From an uncultured Pelagibacteraceae bacterium (GTDB lineage Bacteria; Pseudomonadota; Alphaproteobacteria; Pelagibacterales; Pelagibacteraceae), in assembly GCA_902565935.1 (NCBI GenBank), contig CACFGT010000015.1, forward strand, positions 1 to 34,610: 34,610 bases of DNA, written 5' to 3'. A program made the position numbers and the translations under genes. Positions 14,965 through 23,106 of the stretch are shown here, piece after piece. The first letter of the stretch is position 1, and the number at the start of each line of letters is the position of its first letter. Below the pieces are notes generated by a model. The model was not told where the DNA came from. It did not search any database and saw only the letters and a program-made list of their open reading frames with translations.

Positions 14965-16560
14965 ATGGTTTATATAAATCAGTTTTTTTCAAATATTTCA
15001 AATAATTTAAGGAAATTATATTTAAACTCAAATATTTATGACAAAAAAATTTCTAAAGAAATCAGTAATGATTTTTTTTATAAACCGAGTCCTTATTTGC
15101 TAACATCGCTAATTAAATATCAAAAAAAAAGATTCAAAATTGATAACTTATCCATTTCTAATCTTGACCAAAATAATTTAGATAAGAAAGAATTTGATAA
15201 ATTCAATAGTTTCAACTGGTTTTTAAGTTTAGATTTAAAATCAGAGAAAGATACAATTCAATCTCTAATTTCAAAATGGATACAAATTAACTCTAAATTT
15301 AATTCAAAAAGTTGGAATTTTGATCTTACAGCAAAAAGAATAATTTCATGGTTATCATGTCATAGTCTTACTTTTGATAAAGGTAATGAAAACTATAAAT
15401 TAAAATTTAATAGAATTATTCAAAAACAGACAAATCATTTAATGAACGAAATAGACAAAACAAAACAGATCGAAAATAAAATTATAGGAAGTGCTGCAAT
15501 TATTCTTGTTGGACTTTGTTATAAAAATGGAAAAACTTATTTAAACTTCGGATTAGAAAGTCTAAAAAGAATTTCTAAAATATCTTTAAATAATTCTGGT
15601 TTTCCGAAATCTAGAAATACAAAACAATTAATATTTTATTTAAAATATTTCATACTTATAAGAGAATGGTTTAAAGAGTCTCAAAATCAAATTCCAGAAC
15701 ATGTTGATGAAACTATTTTTTATCTTGGTCAAGCATATGCTTTCATATGGCAAAATGTTAATTTAGATCTATTATTTAATGGAAATACAAACTCTAATAA
15801 CGTCGATTTTGATAATTATTTGAAACGATTGGGTTATAAATTTAAAAATGATAATCATGACTATGGTGGATACGTTATTTTAAAAGATAAAAACACCCTT
15901 TTAACAATGGATGTTGGTTCAACTCCAAGTACAAAATACACTCAAGATTATCAATTAGGAGCTTTATCATTTGAAATCATTAGAAAGGGCAGAAAATTGA
16001 TTAGTAATTGTGGTTACTATAATGATATTAATAAAAAACTAAACCGAATTTCAAAATCAACGGCATCACAAAGCACTTTAACTATCGATGATCACTCATC
16101 AGGTAGTATAAATAGGTTTTCTTTAATAGATAGAGGTTTAAAAGTAATAAAAAAAGAAACTATTTTTGAAAAGAATTATTGGAAGATTAATGCTGTACAC
16201 GATGGCTACATTAAAAATTATGGATCATTACATGAAAGACAAATTGAATTTTATCCAGAAGAAATGAAATTTATAGGAAAAGATAAAATAATTAAAAAAA
16301 AAAAATATAATTATAAATTTGATATCAGATTTCATGTAGAACCGAATATTAAATTGATGAAAACACAAAACAATAAAACAATTTTAATTGAATTGGCCGA
16401 TGAGGGATGGAAATTTACATGTGAAAACTATGATATTAATATTGATAATGGCTTGTATTTCGGTAATAAAAATTCTTATATTGAAAACCAAAATATTTTT
16501 ATAACTGGGGTTACCAATCATCAAATAGAAAGTATAAATTGGGAGATTTCAAAAATATAA
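14965..16560 (+). CDS. Heparinase II/III-family protein
   Basis: A 531-residue protein. The N-terminal half is helical (as in the alpha/alpha toroid of polysaccharide lyases: FNWFLSLDLKSE..., then W/L-rich helices to about 300). The second half is beta-rich (from YGGYVILKDKNTLLTMDVG onward), including LGALSFEIIRKGRKLISNCGYY near 330-352 and the STLTIDDHSS segment. This is the heparinase II/III-like layout. No signal peptide is visible, so a cytoplasmic or unknown role is likely and substrate lysis is unproven. It starts 4 bases after rpe; its TAA overlaps the purH ATG. It contains a run of 12 A (16294-16305), encoding four Lys. Confidence 0.82.
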   Translation: MVYINQFFSNISNNLRKLYLNSNIYDKKISKEISNDFFYKPSPYLLTSLIKYQKKRFKIDNLSISNLDQNNLDKKEFDKFNSFNWFLSLDLKSEKDTIQSLISKWIQINSKFNSKSWNFDLTAKRIISWLSCHSLTFDKGNENYKLKFNRIIQKQTNHLMNEIDKTKQIENKIIGSAAIILVGLCYKNGKTYLNFGLESLKRISKISLNNSGFPKSRNTKQLIFYLKYFILIREWFKESQNQIPEHVDETIFYLGQAYAFIWQNVNLDLLFNGNTNSNNVDFDNYLKRLGYKFKNDNHDYGGYVILKDKNTLLTMDVGSTPSTKYTQDYQLGALSFEIIRKGRKLISNCGYYNDINKKLNRISKSTASQSTLTIDDHSSGSINRFSLIDRGLKVIKKETIFEKNYWKINAVHDGYIKNYGSLHERQIEFYPEEMKFIGKDKIIKKKKYNYKFDIRFHVEPNIKLMKTQNNKTILIELADEGWKFTCENYDINIDNGLYFGNKNSYIENQNIFITGVTNHQIESINWEISKI

Positions 16561-18095
16561 TGAAAAAAATTAGATCTGCTTTAATCTCAGTTTCTGATAA
16601 AAAAAATTTAATACCATTATTAAAAGTACTACAAAAGAACAAAATAAAAATTATAAGCTCGGGAGGAACTTTTGAAAAAATTAAAAACCTGAAATTTAAA
16701 TGTGTTGAAGTATCGAATTTTACTGGATTTAATGAAATACTTGGAGGTAGAGTAAAAACTCTACACCCGAAAATTCATGCTGGAATATTAAACAAAAGAA
16801 ATAATAAAGTTCATCAAAATGATTTAAAAAGAAATCATTTTGAAAATATAGATTTAGTCATAGTTAATTTTTATCCATTCGAAAAAACTTTAAAAAAAAC
16901 AAAAAAACACAGCGAGATAATAGAAAATATAGATATAGGCGGCCCAACAATGGTTCGAGCTGCAGCTAAGAATTATAATGATGTAACAGTAATAACTTCA
17001 AGTGACTATTATGATGATCTTATTAATGAATTAAAAAAAAATAAGGGATCAACTTCACTTAAATTTAGAAAAAAGATGTCCCAAAATGCCTTTTTAGAAA
17101 CCGCTTATTATGACTCAGTGATATCCAAATATTTAAATAAATCATCAAATGTAAATTTTCCTCAAAAAAAGATCATAATTGGAAATCTTTTTGAAAAATT
17201 AAGATATGGTGAGAATCCACATCAAGAAAGCTCAATTTACACTATGAGTGGAGAATTGGGTTTAAAAAAACTTAATGGAAAAGAATTAAGTTATAATAAC
17301 TTTAATGATATTTTTTCAGCTTTATCAATTTCCAAATCACTTCCAAAAAATATTGGTACTGTAATTGTAAAACATGCAAATCCATGTGGTGTTTCAATTA
17401 AAAAAGATAATTTAGATAGTTATAAAAGTGCATTATCATGTGATCCAATTAGTGCTTTTGGTGGTATTGTATCATGTAATTTTAAGATAAATCTGAAATT
17501 AGCTAAAGAACTTAAAAATATTTTTTTGGAGGTAATAATTGGAAATGGTTTTGAAAAAAAAGCATTGAAAGTTCTTAAATCAAAAAAAAATTTAAGATTG
17601 ATCGATGCAACAAATTTTGAATTAACTGAAGACTTCAAATTTAACTCGATGAATAATGTAATTTTGTATCAATCTCAGGATCAAAAAAACTTTACAAAAA
17701 AAGATTTTAAAATTGTTTCGAAGAAAAAACCAACCAAATCTCAATTAGAAAACTTATTATTTGGTTTCAATGTTTGTAAATTTGTAAAATCAAATGCGAT
17801 AGTTTTAGTAAATAACAAATCAACAATAGGTATTGGATCGGGTCAGCCAAGTCGACTAGACAGCTGTCAGATAGCTATAAATAAAATGAATAAATTCGGC
17901 AAGAACAAAGGTGATATTATTGCGGCCTCAGATGCTTTTTTTCCATTTGTGGATGGAATTGAAAAGTTAGTCCAATCGGGTGTATCAGCAATTATTCAAC
18001 CTAAAGGATCAATAAGAGATAAAGATATAATTAAATTTGCTAATGATACAAATACAATATTAGTTTTCTCTAATACACGTCATTTTAAACATTAA
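16560..18095 (+). CDS. purH: Bifunctional AICAR transformylase / IMP cyclohydrolase
   Basis: A 511-residue enzyme for the last two steps of IMP synthesis. The N-terminal IMP cyclohydrolase domain (about 1-190) begins RSALISVSDKKNL, with SSGGTFEKIK, GGRVKTLHPKIHAGIL and NIDIGGPTMVRAAAKN. The C-terminal transformylase domain has LRYGENPHQ, VKHANPCGV with the catalytic Lys-His pair, DPISAFGG, GSGQPSR and DAFFPF. I chose ATG at 16560, which overlaps the upstream stop as TAATG and puts the family start at residue 1; an in-frame start at 16539 would add seven residues inside the previous gene. It uses 10-formyl-THF, the product of FolD (also in this window). Confidence 0.96.
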   Translation: MKKIRSALISVSDKKNLIPLLKVLQKNKIKIISSGGTFEKIKNLKFKCVEVSNFTGFNEILGGRVKTLHPKIHAGILNKRNNKVHQNDLKRNHFENIDLVIVNFYPFEKTLKKTKKHSEIIENIDIGGPTMVRAAAKNYNDVTVITSSDYYDDLINELKKNKGSTSLKFRKKMSQNAFLETAYYDSVISKYLNKSSNVNFPQKKIIIGNLFEKLRYGENPHQESSIYTMSGELGLKKLNGKELSYNNFNDIFSALSISKSLPKNIGTVIVKHANPCGVSIKKDNLDSYKSALSCDPISAFGGIVSCNFKINLKLAKELKNIFLEVIIGNGFEKKALKVLKSKKNLRLIDATNFELTEDFKFNSMNNVILYQSQDQKNFTKKDFKIVSKKKPTKSQLENLLFGFNVCKFVKSNAIVLVNNKSTIGIGSGQPSRLDSCQIAINKMNKFGKNKGDIIAASDAFFPFVDGIEKLVQSGVSAIIQPKGSIRDKDIIKFANDTNTILVFSNTRHFKH

Positions 18096-18096
18096 A

Positions 18097-18753
18097 ATGA
18101 AAAAAAAACTTTTTATAATTACACCCTGTTCTAGAAAAAAAAATCTTAAAGTTGTTTTCAAAAGTATAAATTTCAATGACAATATTGAGTGGATAATTGT
18201 TTACGATGCAAAAAAAATTGAAAAAAAAATTTTCTCACATAATAAAATTAAGGAATTTGCTTTTTTTGATGAAAAAAGTAAACACGGGAATTCACAAAGA
18301 AATTTTGCTATTGATTATTTAAGAAAAAAAAAAGACTTAAATTTTTTTATATACTTTTTAGATGATGACAATATTTTACATAAAGACTTTCAAAAATTTG
18401 TCAATAAACTCGAATATAAAAAAATCTATACTTTTGATCAAGATAAAATGTGTAAAATGTATTTAAACAAAAAATTTCAATTTGTTAAAGTTATTAGAGG
18501 AAATAAACCTTTACCAGGCAAAATTGATACTGCACAATTTTTATCTGATTTTTCTTTAATCAAAAATATAAAGTTTAAAACTTTAAAAAATGGAGATGAT
18601 TGTGATGGTCGTTATATTCAGAAATGTGTATCAAAAAATAAAAAAAAATACAGGTATATTTCAAAAATACTTTGTCACTATAATTATCTAAACAGAAAAA
18701 ATTTTGCTTCAAAAATTTTAGAGTTAAAGAATTTTATCAATTTTAGCTGCTAA
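18097..18753 (+). CDS. Glycosyltransferase-like protein (GT-A fold), specificity unknown
   Basis: A 218-residue protein. The start FIITPCSRKKNL is followed by IEWIIVYDAKK (about 32-42), HGNSQRNFAIDYL (about 64-76), and an acidic metal-binding motif YFLDDDN (about 89-95). A GKIDTAQFLSDFSL segment near 145-160 resembles the acceptor-side region of GT-A glycosyltransferases. The DDD cluster would bind a nucleotide-sugar via a divalent ion. The gene is unusually rich in A-runs (9 A near 18134; 10 A near 18324). It follows purH by one base. Its last 30 bases overlap the convergent phhB. The acceptor is unknown; surface glycan is a guess from the other glycan-type genes around. Confidence 0.6.
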   Translation: MKKKLFIITPCSRKKNLKVVFKSINFNDNIEWIIVYDAKKIEKKIFSHNKIKEFAFFDEKSKHGNSQRNFAIDYLRKKKDLNFFIYFLDDDNILHKDFQKFVNKLEYKKIYTFDQDKMCKMYLNKKFQFVKVIRGNKPLPGKIDTAQFLSDFSLIKNIKFKTLKNGDDCDGRYIQKCVSKNKKKYRYISKILCHYNYLNRKNFASKILELKNFINFSC

Positions 18754-19062
18754 GATAAAATCACTTTCTGCTAAACCTTGTATAGCATGAGTAAAAATCT
18801 TAATTTTGGCATAGCCCCAACCAAACCAAATATCTGGATGATGCCCCTCATTTTCAGCAATTTCCCCGACCTTATTTACAAAATTCTGACTGTTCAAAAA
18901 ATTTTCAAATTTAAATTCTTTAATTAAGTAGTAATGAGATAAATCATCTTGTTTGACGTCCCAGCCATCAACTTTTTTTAAATAATTATGAATTTCAGAA
19001 ACATCAAATGGGGGGATACCACCCTCGCATGGCATACATTTTTTTTTAGATAAATCATTCAT
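18724..19062 (-). CDS. phhB: Pterin-4a-carbinolamine dehydratase
   Basis: A 112-residue protein of the PCD/DCoH family, dehydrating 4a-hydroxytetrahydrobiopterin. Motifs: the N-terminal CMPCEGGIPP, WDV near 34-36, then the active-site histidines in EGHHPDI (H74, H75), YAKIKI and the THAIQGL segment with H92. Length is normal. No phenylalanine hydroxylase is next to it; free-standing PCD genes are common and may serve other pterin chemistry. The ATG is only 7 bases after the CCA end of tRNA-Gly on the same strand, so it is most likely transcribed from the tRNA promoter. Its 3' end overlaps the convergent glycosyltransferase gene by 30 bases. Confidence 0.93.
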   Translation of the reverse strand: MNDLSKKKCMPCEGGIPPFDVSEIHNYLKKVDGWDVKQDDLSHYYLIKEFKFENFLNSQNFVNKVGEIAENEGHHPDIWFGWGYAKIKIFTHAIQGLAESDFILAAKIDKIL

Positions 19063-19069
19063 AACTTTT

Positions 19070-19144
19070 TGGAGCGGGCAAAGGGGCTCGAACCCTCGAC
19101 CTTCTCGTTGGCAACGAGACGCTCTACCACTGAGCTACGCCCGC
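19070..19144 (-). tRNA. tRNA-Gly (anticodon GCC)
   Basis: Read on the minus strand the gene starts GCGGGCG and ends TGCCCGC-T-CCA. The acceptor stem pairs (with one G-T), the D arm is GCTCAGTGGTAGAGC, the anticodon stem CTCGT/ACGAG encloses a TTGCCAA loop, and the T arm is GAGGGTTCGAGCCCC-like. The anticodon GCC reads GGC/GGT glycine codons. The CCA end is encoded. A protein frame drawn across this gene is not real. The next gene downstream, phhB, begins 7 bases after the CCA. Confidence 0.97.
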
Positions 19145-19154
19145 ATATGAAAAT

Positions 19155-19182
19155 ATTATAGATCATGACTATATTTAAGCAA
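19155..19182 (-). promoter_or_regulatory. Sigma-70-type promoter for tRNA-Gly and probably phhB
   Basis: On the minus strand TTGCTT (19182-19177) is followed after 16 bases by a perfect TATAAT (19160-19155). The predicted start is a few bases before the 5' end of tRNA-Gly at 19144. This is the best housekeeping promoter match I see in the window. No promoter is possible in the 7 bases between the tRNA and phhB, so phhB should depend on it. Confidence 0.65.
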
Positions 19183-19236
19183 GAATAATAAAAATAGATA
19201 TTATAAATCATTTGTATAAAATATTGGTATAGTTCA

Positions 19237-21318
19237 ATGGACAAATCTATTAATCAATTAATATCTGATACTAAAAATTTTTTGTCATTGAAAAAATTTG
19301 ACGAGGCTCTTGAGAGTTTAAATTTAATTATTGTTAAAGACCCTAATAATATTAGCGCATTATCTACCATAGGAGATATTTACGTATTTAAAAAAAATTA
19401 TGATGAAGCTATAAGGATATTTGATAAAATCATAAAAATAAATACGAAATTATCATTTATCTATAACAATAAAGGTTATTGTTTATTAAATAAAAAATCT
19501 TTTGAAGAGGCTATTAAAAATTTTAAAGAGGCAATTCAACACAATCAAAATTACCCTGAAGCATATAATAACTGTGGTTTAGCTTTAAATAAAGTTGGAA
19601 AAAAAAAAGAAGCTCTAAAATATTTCTTAAAAGCTACTCAAATTAAAAATGATTATATTCAAGCTTATAATAATCTTACTTTAATTTATCTTGAATTAAA
19701 TAACGTTGATGAGGCTTTAAAAACATGTAACAAATCAATTAAAATCAATCCAACAAATATTGAAGCTTATAATTTTGCAGGTTTAATTCACCAAAGAAAA
19801 AATGAAATCAATAAATCTTTAGATAATTTTAAGCAAGCATTGAAAATTAAGTCAAATTATTTTCCATCGTTATTAAATATTGCAAAAAATTATCAAAAAT
19901 CAAATGACTATGAAAATGCTAATAAATATTACATTAAAGCCTTAACTGTAGACTCTGAAAATATAAATGCATTATCAAGTTTTCTTCATTTTAAACTTGA
20001 GTTCATAGATTACTCAAATTTTAGAAATTTAAAAAAAAAATTATTTGATTTAATTAACAATAATGATCATAAACTAATACAACCATATTATATTCTTCTG
20101 TTAACGGATGATATTCAGTTTCAAAAAAAAATTACTCAAAAATGGTGTAATAAATTTTTACAAAATCCACAAACTTTGGAACTTAGAAATATAAATGACA
20201 AAATAAGACTTGGATATTTTTCCTCAGATTTCAAAAATCATCCAGTTATTAGCCTAATCAAAAACATATTTAAGTTTCACGATAAAGAAAAATTTGAATT
20301 ATTTGGTTTTAATCTAAGTATGGAAAACTATAAAAAAGACATTGATGAAAATTTAATTGATCATTTTAATGAATTTTTTGATTGTGGATTAAAATCAGAC
20401 GACGAAGTAATAAAAATTTCTAAAGATTTCAAAATTGATATTGCTATTGATTTAAATGGATACACAAAAGGTGGAAGATCTTTAATATTTAGAAATAAAT
20501 GTGCACCTATACAAATAAATTATCTTGGTTATCCTGGAACAATGGGAGACAAGTCATATGATTATATAATTGCAGATAAAGAAGTTATACCAAATGATTA
20601 CATCAAAGATTATTTAGAAAAAATAATTTTTTTACCTAATTCATTTTTACCCAATTCACTTGAAGATATAAATATTGTTAATAAATTAGAAAAAAAAGAT
20701 TTTCAAATTCCTAATAAAAAATTTATATTTTGTTGTTTCAATAATATCATAAAAATAAATGAAGAAATAATAGATATATGGTCAGAAATTTTAAGATTAT
20801 CAAAAAATTCTATTTTATGGTTATCAATATCAAAAAATACTATCCAAAGTAAAAATATTTTAAAAGAATTTAACCAAAGAAAGATTGATGCTGACAGAAT
20901 TTTTTTTTCTGAAAAAATTGAATACAAAAAGTATCTCGAAAGATTTCAATTAGCTGACCTATTTTTAGATACTTATCCATATGGAGGACACACCACGTCT
21001 ATTGAGGCTCTCGCAGCAGGATTACCAATTTTAACACTTCAAGGTAAAACTTTTCAAAGTAGAGTAACTGCGAGTCTTCTTAAGAACATTAATTTAAAAG
21101 AGTTAATTACCACTAATAAAGAAGATTACATAAAGTTAGCTGTGGAATTATCTCAAAATCATCAAAAATTGAATTTATTTCAAAATGAGATCAAAAAACA
21201 AAAAAATATATCTAATTTATTTAACAGCCAAAAATATACCAAAAATCTTGAAAAAGCATACTTTGAAGCATATGACAAATATACTAATCAAAATTTAGAT
21301 AATATTGATTTAAGTTAA
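19237..21318 (+). CDS. TPR-repeat protein with O-GlcNAc-transferase-like (GT41/SPINDLY) domain
   Basis: A 693-residue protein. About seven 34-residue TPR units fill residues 4-241 (recurring A-Y-N-N-x-G and EA...F...I patterns). The C-terminal GT41 domain, about 320-690, has YFSSDFKNHPV (His matching the active-site His of OGT), DLNGYTKGGR, APIQINYLGYPGT, an FCCFNNIIKI segment whose Lys matches the UDP-contacting Lys, and GGHTTSIEALAAGLP with SRVTASLL. Both catalytic landmarks are present, so activity is plausible. The target may be protein or a glycan; bacterial GT41 proteins are poorly characterised. No signal peptide is seen. It is divergent from tRNA-Gly. Confidence 0.9.
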   Translation: MDKSINQLISDTKNFLSLKKFDEALESLNLIIVKDPNNISALSTIGDIYVFKKNYDEAIRIFDKIIKINTKLSFIYNNKGYCLLNKKSFEEAIKNFKEAIQHNQNYPEAYNNCGLALNKVGKKKEALKYFLKATQIKNDYIQAYNNLTLIYLELNNVDEALKTCNKSIKINPTNIEAYNFAGLIHQRKNEINKSLDNFKQALKIKSNYFPSLLNIAKNYQKSNDYENANKYYIKALTVDSENINALSSFLHFKLEFIDYSNFRNLKKKLFDLINNNDHKLIQPYYILLLTDDIQFQKKITQKWCNKFLQNPQTLELRNINDKIRLGYFSSDFKNHPVISLIKNIFKFHDKEKFELFGFNLSMENYKKDIDENLIDHFNEFFDCGLKSDDEVIKISKDFKIDIAIDLNGYTKGGRSLIFRNKCAPIQINYLGYPGTMGDKSYDYIIADKEVIPNDYIKDYLEKIIFLPNSFLPNSLEDINIVNKLEKKDFQIPNKKFIFCCFNNIIKINEEIIDIWSEILRLSKNSILWLSISKNTIQSKNILKEFNQRKIDADRIFFSEKIEYKKYLERFQLADLFLDTYPYGGHTTSIEALAAGLPILTLQGKTFQSRVTASLLKNINLKELITTNKEDYIKLAVELSQNHQKLNLFQNEIKKQKNISNLFNSQKYTKNLEKAYFEAYDKYTNQNLDNIDLS

Positions 21319-21340
21319 ATTATATTTAAAGATTAATTAA

Positions 21341-21988
21341 ATGAAAAAAGAGAGCTTACCTAATATCTTACCAGTTTTTCCATTAAGTAATTTTATAATT
21401 TTTCCAAATACTTCAGTACCATTAAATATTTTTGAGCCCAGGTATATCGATATGATAAATGATAGCATGAAGTCAAATAAGCTTATTGGTATGATACAAC
21501 CAAAAAACTCAAAAACAGATGACGACTACACTCCAAAACTATATCAAGTTGGCTGTATGGGAAAGATAACAGCATTTAAAGAGACTGATGATAAAAGATA
21601 TTTAATTGAGTTAAAAGGAATAATAAGGTTTCATATCAATAAAGAAATCAAAACAAATAAAAAATATCGTGAATGTGAAGTTGATTTTAAAAATTATTAT
21701 GAGGATCTAATTGAAAAAAAAGTAGAACTTAAATTTTCTGATTTAGAATTGATATTTAAAGATTTGAAATCTCTTTTTGAAAAAAGAGGTTTTATTGTAA
21801 ATTGGAAAGCACTAGAAAACCAAAGTTTAGATGAAACAATAAATGCTTTAGCAATGGCATCACCTTTTACACTTGAAGAGAAACAAGCACTATTAGAAGC
21901 ACAAAGTTTAGATGTTAGAAAAACTAAAATTGCTAAAATATTGAACACATATTCTTTTGACCAATATAATAATACAACAATTCAGTAA
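21341..21988 (+). CDS. Lon-N (LAN/PUA-like) substrate-binding domain protein
   Basis: A 215-residue protein with the Lon N-terminal fold only. LPVFPLSNFIIFPNTSVPLNIFEPRY at about 10-35 is the typical beginning, followed by GMIQPK, YQVGCMGKITAF and a beta-rich region. A helical tail (about 130-205) contains the INALAMASPFTLEEKQALLEA segment found in this family. No ATPase or protease domain follows, so it is not Lon itself; the family role (adaptor or regulator) is unknown. It starts 22 bases after the TPR/OGT gene. Its stop lies one base before the convergent ubiH-like gene's stop. Confidence 0.88.
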   Translation: MKKESLPNILPVFPLSNFIIFPNTSVPLNIFEPRYIDMINDSMKSNKLIGMIQPKNSKTDDDYTPKLYQVGCMGKITAFKETDDKRYLIELKGIIRFHINKEIKTNKKYRECEVDFKNYYEDLIEKKVELKFSDLELIFKDLKSLFEKRGFIVNWKALENQSLDETINALAMASPFTLEEKQALLEAQSLDVRKTKIAKILNTYSFDQYNNTTIQ

Positions 21989-21989
21989 G

Positions 21990-23045
21990 CTAAATTGTCA
22001 TTCCGGTATCAGCTAATTTTTTAACAGTCCTATTAAAAATTTTATTTTTTCCTAAAAATTTGATTGAATTGCTTAAAAGTTGATTTTTAAATCGTCTTTC
22101 AAAATTAAAAAATTCATAAATAAAATCTACTCCTGAGGAAAAAAGAAAATTCTTATGTTTTATTTTTTTTTGAAAATCAGAGCAAACGGAGCTATTAAGG
22201 TCTAATCCATTGCTAATTCTTAGCTTAATTAATTCTGTCAAAACTTTTATATCTCTTAAAGTCATATTAAAACCCTGGCCTGCCAATGGATGTATCTGAT
22301 GAAGTAAATCACCGAATGCTAAAATGTTTTTATGATAATAAAATCTTAGATTATTTGATTTTATTTCAAATTTTTCTATTTTATCAACTTTTGTAAGAGC
22401 ATATTTTTTTCCATATTTTTCAATCAAATATCTTAAATTCACATCACCTGTACCTCTTGCTGAAAAAACAATTGAAGTTTCTTTGGATGATAAAGGTAGA
22501 AATGCCAAAGGACCTCTTTCTGTAAATATTTGAACAGCAACATTATTTTTAATTAATTTCTTATGTTTAATTATGGTTGTATAAGCAAAACTTTTATAAT
22601 TTTTTTTTACCTTATTAAAAAAAAACTTTTTTGATAAAGGAGTATTTTTTTCACAATTAATGATAAGCTCGTAATTCTTAATTTCCAATTTTTTTTTAAA
22701 TTTCACAAATTTATTTTTTTTTAAAGTAAAAAATAAATATTCAAGTACTTCGTCATTTTTAAATAATGCAAAAAGATAATTTTTACTATTTTCAAATTCT
22801 AATACTTTATTTTCTTTTAAATTTTCTGTGAAAACTTCAATCTTATTTACTTTCCACAAAAATTTATTTATATCGAATATTTCCTTATTCAAAAATTCTA
22901 CATTTGATTTTGAAATACCAATTGTTCTAGTCTTATTTTTAATATTTTTTTTATTCAAAATAATATCTACTGATATTCCCAAATTTGCTAAATTTTTAGC
23001 TAATGTAAGACTGGTTAAGCCTTCGCCTAAAATACATACTTTCAT
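21990..23045 (-). CDS. UbiH-type FAD-dependent ubiquinone hydroxylase
   Basis: A 351-residue flavoprotein of the UbiH/UbiF/COQ6 family, hydroxylating the ubiquinone ring. It starts with the Rossmann loop ILGEGLTSLTLAKNL, a GxGxxS form of the usual GxGxxG. The RTIGIS segment is near 41, and the FAD/ribityl-binding AFGDLLHQIHPLAGQGFNM motif lies near 260-278, followed by LRDIKVLTELI. It is slightly short for the family (usually about 380-400). Which ring position it modifies cannot be said; several SAR11-like genomes use few, broad-specificity hydroxylases (recalled, not checked). It is divergent from ftsK across 61 bases. Confidence 0.88.
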   Translation of the reverse strand: MKVCILGEGLTSLTLAKNLANLGISVDIILNKKNIKNKTRTIGISKSNVEFLNKEIFDINKFLWKVNKIEVFTENLKENKVLEFENSKNYLFALFKNDEVLEYLFFTLKKNKFVKFKKKLEIKNYELIINCEKNTPLSKKFFFNKVKKNYKSFAYTTIIKHKKLIKNNVAVQIFTERGPLAFLPLSSKETSIVFSARGTGDVNLRYLIEKYGKKYALTKVDKIEKFEIKSNNLRFYYHKNILAFGDLLHQIHPLAGQGFNMTLRDIKVLTELIKLRISNGLDLNSSVCSDFQKKIKHKNFLFSSGVDFIYEFFNFERRFKNQLLSNSIKFLGKNKIFNRTVKKLADTGMTI

Positions 23046-23106
23046 GATAATTTAATTTTAACAATAAAAATTAGATGATACAAAGTGATAATTTGATTCA
23101 TTTATT

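Noticed and set aside
16539-16559. Earlier start for purH
   Set aside because: It adds seven residues within the previous gene; the TAATG start at 16560 matches the family.
18097-18753. Frameshift or pseudogene in the A-rich glycosyltransferase-like gene
   Set aside because: The frame is intact from start to stop with all motifs in one frame.
19059-19244. A 61-codon minus-strand frame across tRNA-Gly
   Set aside because: Its protein-like middle is the tRNA read as codons (the familiar tRNA artefact), and the promoter and tRNA explain the region fully.
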